NCBI GenBank assembly: GCA_021647585.1
Contig: JAKIUK010000007.1
Span: forward strand, 20,699 to 84,698
DNA length: 64,000 bases
Direction: 5' to 3'
DNA from: Methylococcaceae bacterium
Lineage (GTDB): Bacteria; Pseudomonadota; Gammaproteobacteria; Methylococcales; Methylomonadaceae
Under the pieces are notes generated by a model. That model saw nothing but the letters and a program-made list of their open reading frames with translations. It was not told the DNA's origin and did no database searches. Of the stretch, positions 46,390 through 55,380 are shown piece after piece (the first letter of the stretch is position 1; the number at the start of each line of letters is the position of its first letter). The position numbers and the translations under genes were made by a program.

Positions 46390-46770
46390 TACTACACATT
46401 TTTTGTCGGCACAGCACGACGGCTAACGACCTCCATCACTCGCACATCAAAAAACCTAAAAAACATGATATTTCAATCAGTTAAATTACAAAAAAAAAAA
46501 AATTCAATTTAATGCCTTCCTAGGCTGGCTTTACCTCGTCAATCCTCTTCTACATTTGTCGGGTAGTTGAGACATTATAAAATAATAAATTAATGATTTT
46601 AGAATAACTTCGTTCCATAGAAAAACATCAGATCGCTGTAAGAATCAACATTACACGCGAAATTGAAGCATATGGCATATCAATTGCATTGAACTTACTG
46701 CTAGCAATCAATTTGTTTTAATTGAAATTCTAATAAAGATGAATTGATGAACAAGAAACAAGTCCCTCAG
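46390..46770 (+). promoter_or_regulatory. Leader module of the PKD-protein gene (R5, copy 1)
   Basis: A non-coding stretch similar in sequence and order to 56215-56800: TGTCGGCACAGCACGAC, AATCAGTTAAATTACAAA, TTTGTCGGGTAGTTGAGACA (46555-46574), TACTGCTAGCAATCAATTTG. The block TTGTCGGGTAGTTGAGACAT followed by TATAAAAT is promoter-like. Here it leads into the gene at 46866. In the second copy no gene follows. The 926-bp gap before the PKD gene contains only this and R2c/R1-C. Confidence 0.55.
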
Positions 46771-46865
46771 CGTATAAACAATGAGGAATTAATTTTAAAA
46801 ACTACCAACTTTGCCGTGTAGCTCACGTAGGCACGACCCGCACGACAAAGTTAATAGGAGACAAC

Positions 46866-48575
46866 ATGAAACGAATAAGATTTAAACGTAGCATATTAAG
46901 CCTCGCTGCAACTTTAATTGTACTGGGCTTCAATGTCAATGAAGCAATGGCATTCAACAGTATCGGAAACAATATTAATACTTTATGTGCGGCTGATATG
47001 CGCACACCTGCCACGCCATATAATGGTAATTGCACTTTATGCCATGATAATGGATCAAGCGGGGGGCCAGGTGCTGGGAAAACAGCCTCATTACCAGGTA
47101 GAGTAAATCTGGATTTTTTCTGTACCCTTCCTATGATGAATAATATGCCAATGGCCCATGCAGGTCCTGACCAGTCGGTAACAGCCGGTGATATGGTCAC
47201 ACTGAATGGTACTGGCTCCAGTGATATGGATGGCGATATGCTGACTTACAGCTGGACGTTAACTGCTCCGACTGGAAGCGCAGCAATGTTATCTGATGTA
47301 ACAGCGGTTATGCCGACTTTTACAGCTGATATGGCCGGCACTTATCATGCTGATCTAATCGTCAACGATGGAACAGTAGACAGTTCTGTTGCTTCTGTGA
47401 CTATCCTTGTCACTCAAGCTCTACCTATGAATGTTGCTCCAGTTGCTAATGCAGGTATGGATCAATCAGTCATTACTCTAATTGACAACGTATTCCTGGA
47501 TGGCAGAGGTTCTAGCGATGCCGATGGTGATACATTGACATATTCATGGACTATTACATCCATGCCTATGAGTAGCCAGGTAATGCTTTCGGGTGCTACA
47601 ACTGCAAGACCGTCTTTCACTCCTGATGTTGATGGTGACTATATAATTGAATTAATAGTCAACGACGGTATGCTGGACAGTGCTGCTGACTCTGTGGTTA
47701 TCAGTGCTACATCAGAAATGACACCTCCTACAAATATCGCTCCAATAGCAAATGCCGGCATGGACCAAAATGCAATGACGGGCGCTACTGTAATGCTTGA
47801 TGGCAATGGCTCCAGCGATGCAAACATGGATGCTCTATCATATAACTGGACATTGACAATGACGCCTATGGGCAGTACTGCGGTATTAATGGATGCAACT
47901 ACTGCTACGCCATATTTTGTAGCAGATATGGCTGGTGAATACGTAGCACAGCTAATTGTCAGCGATGGATTACTTGAGAGCATGGCTGATACGGTAATGA
48001 TCAGCGTGAATGACCAACCGATGAATACACCGGATGTTACTCTGAAGCTAAAAGTTGATCCTTCCATGCTGAAAGTTGAAATGGAAGATCTTGGAGAGAA
48101 AGAAGTCAAGATAGAAGCAAAAATAGCAATTGCCGGTATCAATCATGAAGATGATATGGATGATGACGACGATGATAAAAAGGATCGCAAAAGCAAAAGT
48201 CATAAAGATGACATGGACGACGATGATGGTGATGAAATGGATGATGAATACATGACAGCCACTCCTGTCCTGGTTGATATCTACTTAACCAGCCCAGATG
48301 GCAGCATGAAATCATTAACACAGCAGCATCATACTGTGAAGGAAACTGCTAAAGTTAAAACGAAATTCATGCCTGCTATGGTTGGTGAGTATATCGTTGA
48401 AGCTGTCATTACTGATGAAGCAGGCAATGAGCTAGCCTCTGAAACCAAAACGGTTACAGTGATGGTTGTGGAAGAAGATATGGATGATGAGTACGAGGAC
48501 GACAAGAAGGACAAGAAGGACAAGAAGGACAAGAAGGACAAGAAGGACAAGAAGGACAAGAAGGACAAGAAATAG
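46866..48575 (+). CDS. Secreted PKD-repeat protein with one CxxCH motif and a Lys-Asp tail
   Basis: A 569-residue exported protein, start supported by AGGAGA. Signal peptide to about residue 29 (AMA). Residues 56-60 are CTLCH, the heme c attachment motif. Three PKD-type Ig-like repeats follow (about 98-182, 191-280, 287-380), each with AxAGxDQ, GSSDxDGDxLTYxWTL and DxAGxYxxxLIVxDG. After about 395 comes a beta-rich region holding a very acidic insert (DDMDDDDDDKKD), and the chain ends in a lysine/aspartate tail built by a 9-bp tandem repeat. It may bind calcium and a heme at the cell surface. No close function recognised. Confidence 0.82.
   Translation: MKRIRFKRSILSLAATLIVLGFNVNEAMAFNSIGNNINTLCAADMRTPATPYNGNCTLCHDNGSSGGPGAGKTASLPGRVNLDFFCTLPMMNNMPMAHAGPDQSVTAGDMVTLNGTGSSDMDGDMLTYSWTLTAPTGSAAMLSDVTAVMPTFTADMAGTYHADLIVNDGTVDSSVASVTILVTQALPMNVAPVANAGMDQSVITLIDNVFLDGRGSSDADGDTLTYSWTITSMPMSSQVMLSGATTARPSFTPDVDGDYIIELIVNDGMLDSAADSVVISATSEMTPPTNIAPIANAGMDQNAMTGATVMLDGNGSSDANMDALSYNWTLTMTPMGSTAVLMDATTATPYFVADMAGEYVAQLIVSDGLLESMADTVMISVNDQPMNTPDVTLKLKVDPSMLKVEMEDLGEKEVKIEAKIAIAGINHEDDMDDDDDDKKDRKSKSHKDDMDDDDGDEMDDEYMTATPVLVDIYLTSPDGSMKSLTQQHHTVKETAKVKTKFMPAMVGEYIVEAVITDEAGNELASETKTVTVMVVEEDMDDEYEDDKKDKKDKKDKKDKKDKKDKKDKK
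48501..48572 (+). repeat. 9-bp tandem repeat encoding Asp-Lys-Lys
   Basis: Seven perfect copies of GACAAGAAG plus an eighth differing in the last base, just before the stop codon of the PKD protein. Copy-number change would lengthen or shorten the charged tail in frame. The run is at the extreme C-terminus. Confidence 0.95.
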
Positions 48576-48684
48576 ATGAGGAGAAAAAGGGAAAAATGAT
48601 AATGCCTAACAGAATATGGTTATCAACTACCAAAATAATCTGGCACAGATAATCCATATTTTTATGACATAGTCATTACTATAG

Positions 48685-48719
48685 AACCGGTGATAACTCA
48701 CACTATCACCGGTTTTTTT
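48685..48719 (+). terminator. Rho-independent terminator of the PKD-protein gene
   Basis: An 11-bp perfect stem AACCGGTGATA / TATCACCGGTT with an 8-base loop, followed by seven T residues. It lies 110 bases after the stop codon, in the convergent gap with the DUF1302-family gene. Confidence 0.9.
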
Positions 48720-48762
48720 GTATATGCTAACCTATAAATAATCCTTTGTATCTAATCTAAGC

Positions 48763-50082
48763 TCAAAACGAAATTTCTATCCCCACGACAACACGATCAT
48801 TGTCGCCATATTGTCCAAACACGCCCTTGCTGTCACCATAAAATATATCCATGCCCAGCCATGTTTTAACATTATCTAGCCATTCATAACTGATTTTGGG
48901 CCGAATAATACCATCTCCATTATTGGTATTGGCAATCACCAGCAGCTCAACAATCAGCGTATCGTACTTAAAGTTTCTTCGTATTAACCCAGTTAAAGTC
49001 GTATCCAATTTATCTCTAGTCGTTTTATCCGCATCCTTGATAACCCAGCTTTGAATCAATTGACCACTAACTAAAATATCCCAAGGGGCATTCCAGTCCA
49101 CTCCTAAAACATAATGCAGCTCTGGGCTTTTTACAACACCTTGATTTTGTAATGAATTTTTAGCGATAAAATAATGATCGGTAAAATAACCCACTTCCCC
49201 TCTTACTACCCAATCAGCATACGCATTACTGAATGTTCCACCGAAAACATGAGTACGTTCATATTCTGGTGTAATAGTCACAACAGGTTTTCCACTGGCT
49301 AATGATAAATTTTGTCTGAGTACCGCTAAGTTATTATATTGATACAAATAGTTGAAAGTAATATCCCAGCCATTCCAGAATGTTGCTGCACGCAGGCCAA
49401 CATCAGAATCCAGCAAAATATTATTTGGTTTTCTAGCTTTTTCAAGATTAACTTTAACGCCCTCTGGTGCTATAGGCACTAATTCTGGCGAGGTCAATGC
49501 ATAACTTGCATTTTGCTTAGGCAAAGCATGATAAGTTTGGTCGGGAATCCAGATAAATTGCAAATCCCAATCGGCAACAGTCCGTTCAATATTTGTAGTC
49601 CATAAAGGAATTCGCGAACTATCAAAATCATCCAGGATAAATTCTCTAAAGGACTGCGGATTAACAATATCCAGCACCTTAAGTCCATCCGCCTTGCCCC
49701 AGACTATTTGCTGATTACCTAAAGTTAAAAAAGTATCTCCAATAGTCCCTTGCAAATACAATTCTCGCAACTCTAATTCTAAACCATCGTTTAATTGTGC
49801 GGGTGTGCTGAAATCACTATAGCCATCACGATCAATATCATTAATCTGCAAGCCATCTATAGCTTCTGCCCTGAAACGCATTGATGATTTAAGTTTCCAG
49901 TCATTTTCAAATTCAACATTCATTTCCGGGACCAAGGTTAAACTTAATGATTGGCTGTCGCTATTCTGAGTATTAACCATCCATTGGCTTGTTGCTGTCA
50001 TTGAGCTGTTAAACTCTATGGCTATAACAACGGGTTGCCATAATCCAAGTAGACAAAAGAGTATTATTTTGTATATGTTCAT
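48763..50082 (-). CDS. DUF1302-type outer-membrane beta-barrel protein
   Basis: A 439-residue secreted protein. The frame opens at 50133, but MNIYKIILFCLLGLWQPVVI at 50082 is a signal peptide with GGGGAGA correctly spaced, so that start is used. The mature part is rich in alternating beta strands and ends with an aromatic residue (VVVGIEISF), typical of outer-membrane barrels. GNQQIVWGKADGLKVLDIVN and FREFILDDFDSSRIPLW match the DUF1302 family, which regularly accompanies a LolA-like protein and an MMPL pump, as here. It may be the outer-membrane element of that export system. Confidence 0.82.
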   Translation of the reverse strand: MNIYKIILFCLLGLWQPVVIAIEFNSSMTATSQWMVNTQNSDSQSLSLTLVPEMNVEFENDWKLKSSMRFRAEAIDGLQINDIDRDGYSDFSTPAQLNDGLELELRELYLQGTIGDTFLTLGNQQIVWGKADGLKVLDIVNPQSFREFILDDFDSSRIPLWTTNIERTVADWDLQFIWIPDQTYHALPKQNASYALTSPELVPIAPEGVKVNLEKARKPNNILLDSDVGLRAATFWNGWDITFNYLYQYNNLAVLRQNLSLASGKPVVTITPEYERTHVFGGTFSNAYADWVVRGEVGYFTDHYFIAKNSLQNQGVVKSPELHYVLGVDWNAPWDILVSGQLIQSWVIKDADKTTRDKLDTTLTGLIRRNFKYDTLIVELLVIANTNNGDGIIRPKISYEWLDNVKTWLGMDIFYGDSKGVFGQYGDNDRVVVGIEISF

Positions 50083-50196
50083 GATTTTCTCCCCATTGTA
50101 TAAGTGTCCACCCTCAACAAGATTTCTCGGCAATAGCTCCTCGGTAACTGCTCCTGCGTTACCCTACTACATGCCGTCCATGGCAATATGCATTGC

Positions 50197-50280
50197 CCTA
50201 CCTCCTGCATCCGTGCAAGTCGTCCTGCTGGTCGAAATGACAAGCTATTTAAAGTTTGACCTGTGCTTTGTTAATAGCCA
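50197..50280. repeat. R3 fragment
   Basis: GCTGGTCGAAATGACAAGCT and GTGCTTTGTTAATAGCCAT match the right part and flank of the R3 element at 21.58 kb. The left part is missing. It abuts the R4 element. Confidence 0.6.
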
Positions 50281-50288
50281 TATATTTT

Positions 50289-50473
50289 CCTGATTACCCA
50301 TGAGCTTCCGCCATTTTGAAAAAAGCAACCACACAGCCCGTCATTCCTGCATTCTCTTAGTAGGAATCTATTTTTTGCATGAATAGATCCCCGATAAAAT
50401 ACCTCGGGGATGACGGTGTGTAAGGTGTCACCGTTTTTCTCATCTATAAGGCGGAGACTCATGGGTAATCAGG
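50289..50473. repeat. R4 inverted-repeat element, copy a
   Basis: Exactly 185 bp, ends CCTGATTACCCATGAG and CTCATGGGTAATCAGG in perfect inversion, target duplication TATATTTT (50281-50288 and 50474-50481). The right duplication reaches the last base of the stop codon of the LolA-like gene. The core can fold (GATCCCCGATAAAA with TCGGGGATGACGGTG). The second copy is at 60662 in opposite orientation. Confidence 0.92.
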
Positions 50474-50480
50474 TATATTT

Positions 50481-51281
50481 TTATAACCCTCGTTTCAGCA
50501 CATTTTTAGTAAAAACACTATCCTTAACACCTTTGCTATAATCCACATCAGAAAAGGTAAATTTCGTATGATGCCCTGTTTTATGGTTTTCTACATCAAT
50601 GGTATGAGCAGTCCAGATACCTTGTACCTTCGATATATCTCTAAAATATGTTGTTTTTAACAAGTTATCTTGTAAATCCCAAAACTGACTCTTACGTACA
50701 ATCCAGATATTGTCATCGACACAGCTCTCTCGGCGTAGATGCCCTAACTCTTCTGCGGTTTCATTATCAACAGTTGTTTCTGCAACCACATAACAATGAA
50801 ATCCATCCACCTCACTTTCAGCGATTGTTTTCCTGGTATAGTCTTTAATGGATATGCGGGTTTCCAGCTTGATATCTTCATAACTCAAATCTGTGCCTAA
50901 AAAATAATCACCCCGATCAGAGGCTGAAATCCTTCTAACCTTTCGCATTGCAGGTAAATACAACCATTGGTCATCATCCTTTTCCTTATCAGCGTAATCG
51001 TATGTTAAAAAGGCAGTATCTTTAATATTTTTAGGTTTTAAATAAAAAATCGCAGTACGTTTTTCATCACCAAAATATTTTCTAAAGGCACGCGTTTCTC
51101 TTACCCGTACTTTGCCATGTCGATCTGTCATCTGCATTTTTAGATGTCTGGAAACTGCAATACCTTCATCGCGTGCATTTATTTTCAAGGCTATTTCATC
51201 TCCACTGGGCAATTCGATTGCTAATATTGATGAACTAAAAAATACGAGGAATAATGAGCTGTTTAATATTAATTTTTTCAT
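50481..51281 (-). CDS. Outer membrane lipoprotein-sorting (LolA-like) protein
   Basis: A 266-residue periplasmic protein with signal peptide (KKLILNSSLFLVFFSSSILA). The LolA-like domain includes RETRAFRKYFGDEKRTAIFYL, DQWLYLPAMRKVRRISASDRGDYFLGTDLSYEDI and WIVRKSQFWDLQDNLLKTTYF, the pattern of the outer membrane lipoprotein-sorting protein family linked to MMPL/RND exporters. It probably binds a lipid moved by the MMPL pump of this cluster. It lies 9 bases behind the SDR gene; an R4 element is inserted right at its stop codon. Confidence 0.88.
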   Translation of the reverse strand: MKKLILNSSLFLVFFSSSILAIELPSGDEIALKINARDEGIAVSRHLKMQMTDRHGKVRVRETRAFRKYFGDEKRTAIFYLKPKNIKDTAFLTYDYADKEKDDDQWLYLPAMRKVRRISASDRGDYFLGTDLSYEDIKLETRISIKDYTRKTIAESEVDGFHCYVVAETTVDNETAEELGHLRRESCVDDNIWIVRKSQFWDLQDNLLKTTYFRDISKVQGIWTAHTIDVENHKTGHHTKFTFSDVDYSKGVKDSVFTKNVLKRGL

Positions 51282-51290
51282 GATTATCTC

Positions 51291-52091
51291 CTATTTATTT
51301 AATAGAAATTTGTTGACCGACAAAGCGATGCTGCGTGGAGGTAATTCCCCGCTAAAAGCCAATATTTTATTGATCAGCCCAGCAACAACTGTCGACTTTC
51401 CTTTCAACATGCCTTGATATGCCTTTGCCACCTGTTTCTGAATATCACCTGCTAAATAACGATATAAACGAGTAGAGACAAGACCACCTTGTTCGGCAAA
51501 CCCTGTCTTTAAAGGCCCGGGGCAAAAAGCAGTGCTGCTGACAGAGGTACCTTTCAGCTCTACTGCCAACGCCCTATTAAATGCCAAAACAAAACTCTTA
51601 CTGGCAAAATATGCCGCCTCTTTCGGCCCCCCAGGTTGAAAGGCTGCGATTGAGGCAACATTTACAATGCGTCCGCCACCTTGTTGTATCATCTCAGGCA
51701 AATACATCCTGGTTAGTTGCACCAGTGCGATTACATTAAGAGCCAGCATGTTTGTCAGGTCATTCAAATCAGCATCTACAAACAAGCTGTAATTACCGAT
51801 ACCTGCATTGTTAATCAGAAAATCAATAGTTAATCCTTTTTCCTTAATATCCTGATGTAAGCTCTGAGTTGCAGCCGGTTTAGTTAAATCTATAGCGATA
51901 ACATAAACCTTAATTCCATAATCTGTTAGCAACTGTTCACTCAGTTGTTTAAGTTTTTCCTGATTTCGTGCGACCAGCACCAGATTGATTTTATCGCGAG
52001 CAAAAAGCTGACTGAATTCATAGCCTATTCCGCCTGTAGCACCTGTAATTAAAGCCGTCTTTTCTTTCTTTATGCTTATGTTTTTGTTCAT
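51291..52091 (-). CDS. Short-chain dehydrogenase/reductase
   Basis: A 266-residue NAD(P)-dependent SDR: ALITGATGGIGYEFSQLFAR, LINNAGIGNYSLF, the catalytic Ser (VNVASIAAFQPGG), YFASKSFVLAFN (with F replacing the first residue of the usual Y-x-x-x-K context, Y-F-A-S-K holds Tyr and Lys) and FCPGPLKTGFAEQ. It is of the DltE/YqjQ-like class often tied to lipid or ketone reduction. AGGAGA precedes the ATG. A TetR-operator-like palindrome lies between the ribosome-binding site and upstream sequence, so the SDR-LolA-DUF1302 operon is probably under the regulator at 55468. Confidence 0.88.
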   Translation of the reverse strand: MNKNISIKKEKTALITGATGGIGYEFSQLFARDKINLVLVARNQEKLKQLSEQLLTDYGIKVYVIAIDLTKPAATQSLHQDIKEKGLTIDFLINNAGIGNYSLFVDADLNDLTNMLALNVIALVQLTRMYLPEMIQQGGGRIVNVASIAAFQPGGPKEAAYFASKSFVLAFNRALAVELKGTSVSSTAFCPGPLKTGFAEQGGLVSTRLYRYLAGDIQKQVAKAYQGMLKGKSTVVAGLINKILAFSGELPPRSIALSVNKFLLNK

Positions 52092-52105
52092 TTTATTCTC
52101 CTACG

Positions 52106-52117
52106 AGACTAGTCTGT
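52106..52117. promoter_or_regulatory. Third TetR operator-like site, upstream of the SDR operon
   Basis: AGACTAGTCTGT contains the perfect palindrome AGACTAGTCT and shares ACTAGTCTGT (10 bases) with the two sites in front of tetR. The spacer between half-sites is shorter here. It lies 15-26 bases upstream of the SDR start codon, where binding would hinder transcription or initiation. Confidence 0.5.
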
Positions 52118-52135
52118 GGCAACTTTACTTTGATG

Positions 52136-52206
52136 AAAAAATTGTGTCATTTCGAGCGAATGCGAGAAATCTTAAGCCTCACTAGGAGACTGATCGAGAT
52201 GACATA
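52136..52206. repeat. R3-like remnant
   Basis: GTGTCATTTCGAGCGAATGC and GATCGAGATGACA form a degenerate pair of R3-type ends around the common bacterial GTCATTTCGA motif. It lies in the gap between the SDR gene and the MMPL gene. Nothing else is visible there. Confidence 0.4.
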
Positions 52207-52333
52207 CTATTTAAAATCATTACTCATCAATTCAAAGCTGTAGATACACTTGGAAACTCTGCACTGATTGCGTTGCGATATGAGACTTAAAAAAATGCAT
52301 CATAAATAACATGATTAATTTCATCATCATTTC

Positions 52334-54721
52334 TTATGGTTGTTGCTTAATAATTTCTAGTGCTGAACGCTCATTTCTTTCACATACACTACATTTTTTT
52401 GAATACCCTAAAAAAGCAGGTTTCAATTGTTTAATTAAAGCGGGTAATACCGTCATACTGGAAATAAAACTGATCAGTACAGAAAAGGCGATTAGCATGC
52501 CTAGTTTTGATAGCGGAGGCACATAACTTAGCCCTAAAATTCCAAAACCAACAAATACAGCAACAAAACTAAACAATAAAGCGCGCCCCGTTGTTGGAAA
52601 TAGTCGGCGTAATGCAACATCAGGTTCTACACCTTGGTCTGTGATTAATAATTTGATTCTATCCAGAGTATGTATAGAAAAATCTACTCCTATGCCCAGC
52701 GCAATAGCCGCTGTCATAGAAGTTCCGACGGCTAATGTTATTCCCATTACACCCATGAATGCATAGACTGACAGACAGGCTAACATCACTGGGATAACGG
52801 CTAAGATACCGCCATAGAATGACCTAAGACTGACGCATACAAGAAGCCAGACCAAGACTAATGCAAATAAAACACTTTTAAATTGTGTGCCTAACAAAGT
52901 ATCAAGCCAGTGATAATCAACATTAACCCGTCCTGATAATGTGGCTTTAATTTCGTCGGTGTTAAAAACGTAATCTATGTATTTTTGTGCTTCTTCAACC
53001 ACCACTTTACTTTGTTGATAACGAGCTGAGTCTAACCTGGCCCTGACTAATGCCATCTGATAGTCATAATCCACTTGTTCTTCAAAATCTGTGGGATCAC
53101 CACTGGCTGAATAAAGCAGAAAATACTGTGAGATTAAATCAACATCGTCAGGAATCAGGTACTCCGACGTTTTATTTTCATTTAATGAGCGATTCATCTG
53201 CTTAATGTAATCAACAATGGACGTGCTGCCATTGACATGTGGCAGAGTAGTTAAAAAGCTTTGTAGCGCATCTATACGACGTAGATTTTCGGGTTTAAAT
53301 ATATCTTCCTTATTTGCAGTTTCAATCACGATATCCAAGGTATTGGAACCATCCAATGTTTCATTTATGGCTACATCCGCTAGAAAAATGGGTTCTGAAG
53401 CTCTAAAGTTTTCTACCCAGGATTCATTGACTTCTAGTTTAAGTGCACCTATAACGCCACCTACACAAACTATAAAAGCTAAAAATATTACTATCTTGGT
53501 ATGGCCTAATACCCAGCCACCTACTTTGTCCATAGTTCGGCTAAAAATATCGGGTCCACTGGTTTTAAACGCGGAACTATGTACTGGCTTCAGTATCACT
53601 AATGCTGCAGGGACAAAGGTTAATGAGAACAAACCTGCAACCCCAAGTCCAATTAACGAGAACAAACCAAAGGCTTGCATCGATGGCATAAATGAAGAAA
53701 TTGAGATCCCTAAAAATCCAATCATTGAGGTTAGAGTAGTCACAGTCACTGGTCGCCACATTAACTCCATGGTGCGTACCACTAACTCTCGCTGGCCTTT
53801 CTCTGGATGATTAGCCAGTTCTTCATAATATTGACTTAGCACATGGATAGAATCCGCCACTGCAACACCAACTAACAATATTGGCATACTGGTAGTGATT
53901 ACATAAATCGGCACACCTGCAGCAGCCATAAAACCTAAAGCAGAAGCTGTGGCAGATAAAATAATAACCGTCGGTATTAAAACTCCACGCCAGGTACGAA
54001 AGGAAAGGATGCAAAGCAAGGTAATAATAACCACTGAAATAGGCACTAAGCGAGCCGAGTCTGCATTAATATAAGTGACCAGATAGCCTGAAACCGCACC
54101 ATCACCGGCGACATGCAACTGTTCACCATGGGTGGGTGCACGTTCAACTAAAGCCAATAATTTTTCATAGACTTTAGGCGCTTCATTCACATCATAAACT
54201 TCAGTGACGATTAAGGCGGATGAGCCATCACGCGCCACTAAACTTCCAAGATATAAAGGAAAATCCATCACTGCTTTACGTATGTTATCTGCATCATTCT
54301 GGGTTTCTGGCTGATTTTTATAAAACTTTTCAACCAGCATACCTTCTTCATTTCCAGTTATGTTATCCTCGGTTGCAAGACTGACGACACGATCCCGATT
54401 AATCTCAGGCATCTTCATGACTTCATTCGTTAACCACTGAATCAGTTGTAATGACTGTGGATTAAACACTCCGTGCTCACCTTTATTGACCACTGCTATT
54501 ACCATAGGGTCTTTAAGACCAAAGGTTTCTTCAACATGATCACGGTATAACAATGCAGGATCATCCTCTGGTAAAAATGCCTCAGATCTGGAATCAATAG
54601 TCAATGTTGGAATAAATGCGCCAGTGGCAATAATAATAACGAACGCCAGGGCCATAATCGTTTTAGGTTTAGCTGTCACTGCGAAAAAAAAACGATGGGG
54701 TATTGATTGATTAGTTTTCAT
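52334..54721 (-). CDS. MMPL/RND-family exporter
   Basis: A 795-residue inner-membrane RND transporter of the MMPL/HpnN type with twelve predicted helices in two halves, each followed by a large periplasmic loop. Typical pieces: FVIIATGAFIPTLTIDSRSEAFLPEDDPAL, GVAVADSIHVLSQYYEELA, IGFLGISISSFMPSMQAFGLF in half one, and AIALGIGVDFSIHTLDRIK, LGLSYVPPLSKLGML in half two. Such pumps move hydrophobic lipids toward the outer membrane. Its start overlaps the GST gene by 11 bases. With the LolA-like and DUF1302 proteins it forms a plausible envelope export system. Confidence 0.92.
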   Translation of the reverse strand: MKTNQSIPHRFFFAVTAKPKTIMALAFVIIIATGAFIPTLTIDSRSEAFLPEDDPALLYRDHVEETFGLKDPMVIAVVNKGEHGVFNPQSLQLIQWLTNEVMKMPEINRDRVVSLATEDNITGNEEGMLVEKFYKNQPETQNDADNIRKAVMDFPLYLGSLVARDGSSALIVTEVYDVNEAPKVYEKLLALVERAPTHGEQLHVAGDGAVSGYLVTYINADSARLVPISVVIITLLCILSFRTWRGVLIPTVIILSATASALGFMAAAGVPIYVITTSMPILLVGVAVADSIHVLSQYYEELANHPEKGQRELVVRTMELMWRPVTVTTLTSMIGFLGISISSFMPSMQAFGLFSLIGLGVAGLFSLTFVPAALVILKPVHSSAFKTSGPDIFSRTMDKVGGWVLGHTKIVIFLAFIVCVGGVIGALKLEVNESWVENFRASEPIFLADVAINETLDGSNTLDIVIETANKEDIFKPENLRRIDALQSFLTTLPHVNGSTSIVDYIKQMNRSLNENKTSEYLIPDDVDLISQYFLLYSASGDPTDFEEQVDYDYQMALVRARLDSARYQQSKVVVEEAQKYIDYVFNTDEIKATLSGRVNVDYHWLDTLLGTQFKSVLFALVLVWLLVCVSLRSFYGGILAVIPVMLACLSVYAFMGVMGITLAVGTSMTAAIALGIGVDFSIHTLDRIKLLITDQGVEPDVALRRLFPTTGRALLFSFVAVFVGFGILGLSYVPPLSKLGMLIAFSVLISFISSMTVLPALIKQLKPAFLGYSKKCSVCERNERSALEIIKQQP

Positions 54722-55343
54722 GACTCACCTCCTTTGCTGGTACCGCCATACCGCGTTGCACTGCGGGTCTTTGTTTAAGTTGCTGTACCCAACGAGTAAG
54801 ATTTGGGTACTCGTTCAATTTTTGCTGCTGTGTTATAACCACCGGCAAAGCGGTAATATCAGCAATGCTGTAATTACCACCGGCCAGATATTCATTGTTA
54901 GCTAACTGCTCATCAAAATAGCGATAATGCTCATGTATTTTGCTTGTTAATTTCTCAGCCGCTTCAATTTGCTTAGGTGAGCACCGTTGTTGTAAATAAA
55001 ACGCATTAAAAATTGTTGAACCAATATCAACGGCATGAAAATTCATCCATTCATAAACCTTGGCTCTTGCCGGTAAAGACTCTGGTATCAATTTTCCTGT
55101 TTTTTCTGCCAGATAGAGCAATATGGCAACTGATTGTGTAAGCACTAATGGCTCTGCTTCCTTATTATCATGATCTACCAGAACCGGAATTCTTCCACTG
55201 GAATTTAGTTTAAGAAAATCAGCTTGCTTTTGCTCGCCTGTTGCCAGATTTATTTTGTACACTGAATAGGCCAAACCGATTTCTTCCAGCATTATGGAAA
55301 CACGCTGACCATTAAATGTGCTTGCCGTATATAGATCTATCAT
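54711..55343 (-). CDS. Glutathione S-transferase family protein
   Basis: A 210-residue GST: thioredoxin-like N-terminal domain (IDLYTASTFNGQRVSIMLEEIGLAY, NSSGRIPVLVDHDN, LTQSVAILLYLAEKTG) and helical C-terminal domain (YLAGGNYSIADITALPVV). The N-terminus resembles the YfcG/Ure2-like group. It is the first gene of the operon with the MMPL pump and is read divergently from tetR across a gap with two operator palindromes. GGGAG precedes the start. Confidence 0.93.
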   Translation of the reverse strand: MIDLYTASTFNGQRVSIMLEEIGLAYSVYKINLATGEQKQADFLKLNSSGRIPVLVDHDNKEAEPLVLTQSVAILLYLAEKTGKLIPESLPARAKVYEWMNFHAVDIGSTIFNAFYLQQRCSPKQIEAAEKLTSKIHEHYRYFDEQLANNEYLAGGNYSIADITALPVVITQQQKLNEYPNLTRWVQQLKQRPAVQRGMAVPAKEVSHEN

Positions 55344-55380
55344 TTTTGCTCTCCCACCTGATTAATATTTGAATCTTTCT

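Noticed and set aside
46315..46512. 65-codon plus-strand frame before the PKD gene
   Set aside because: It begins in repeat R2/R1 debris and ends in a 13-A run; no ribosome-binding site, no domain. The stretch belongs to the R5 leader region.
48501..48572. Phase-variation switch
   Set aside because: The repeat unit is 9 bp, a multiple of three, so copy-number change cannot shift the reading frame.
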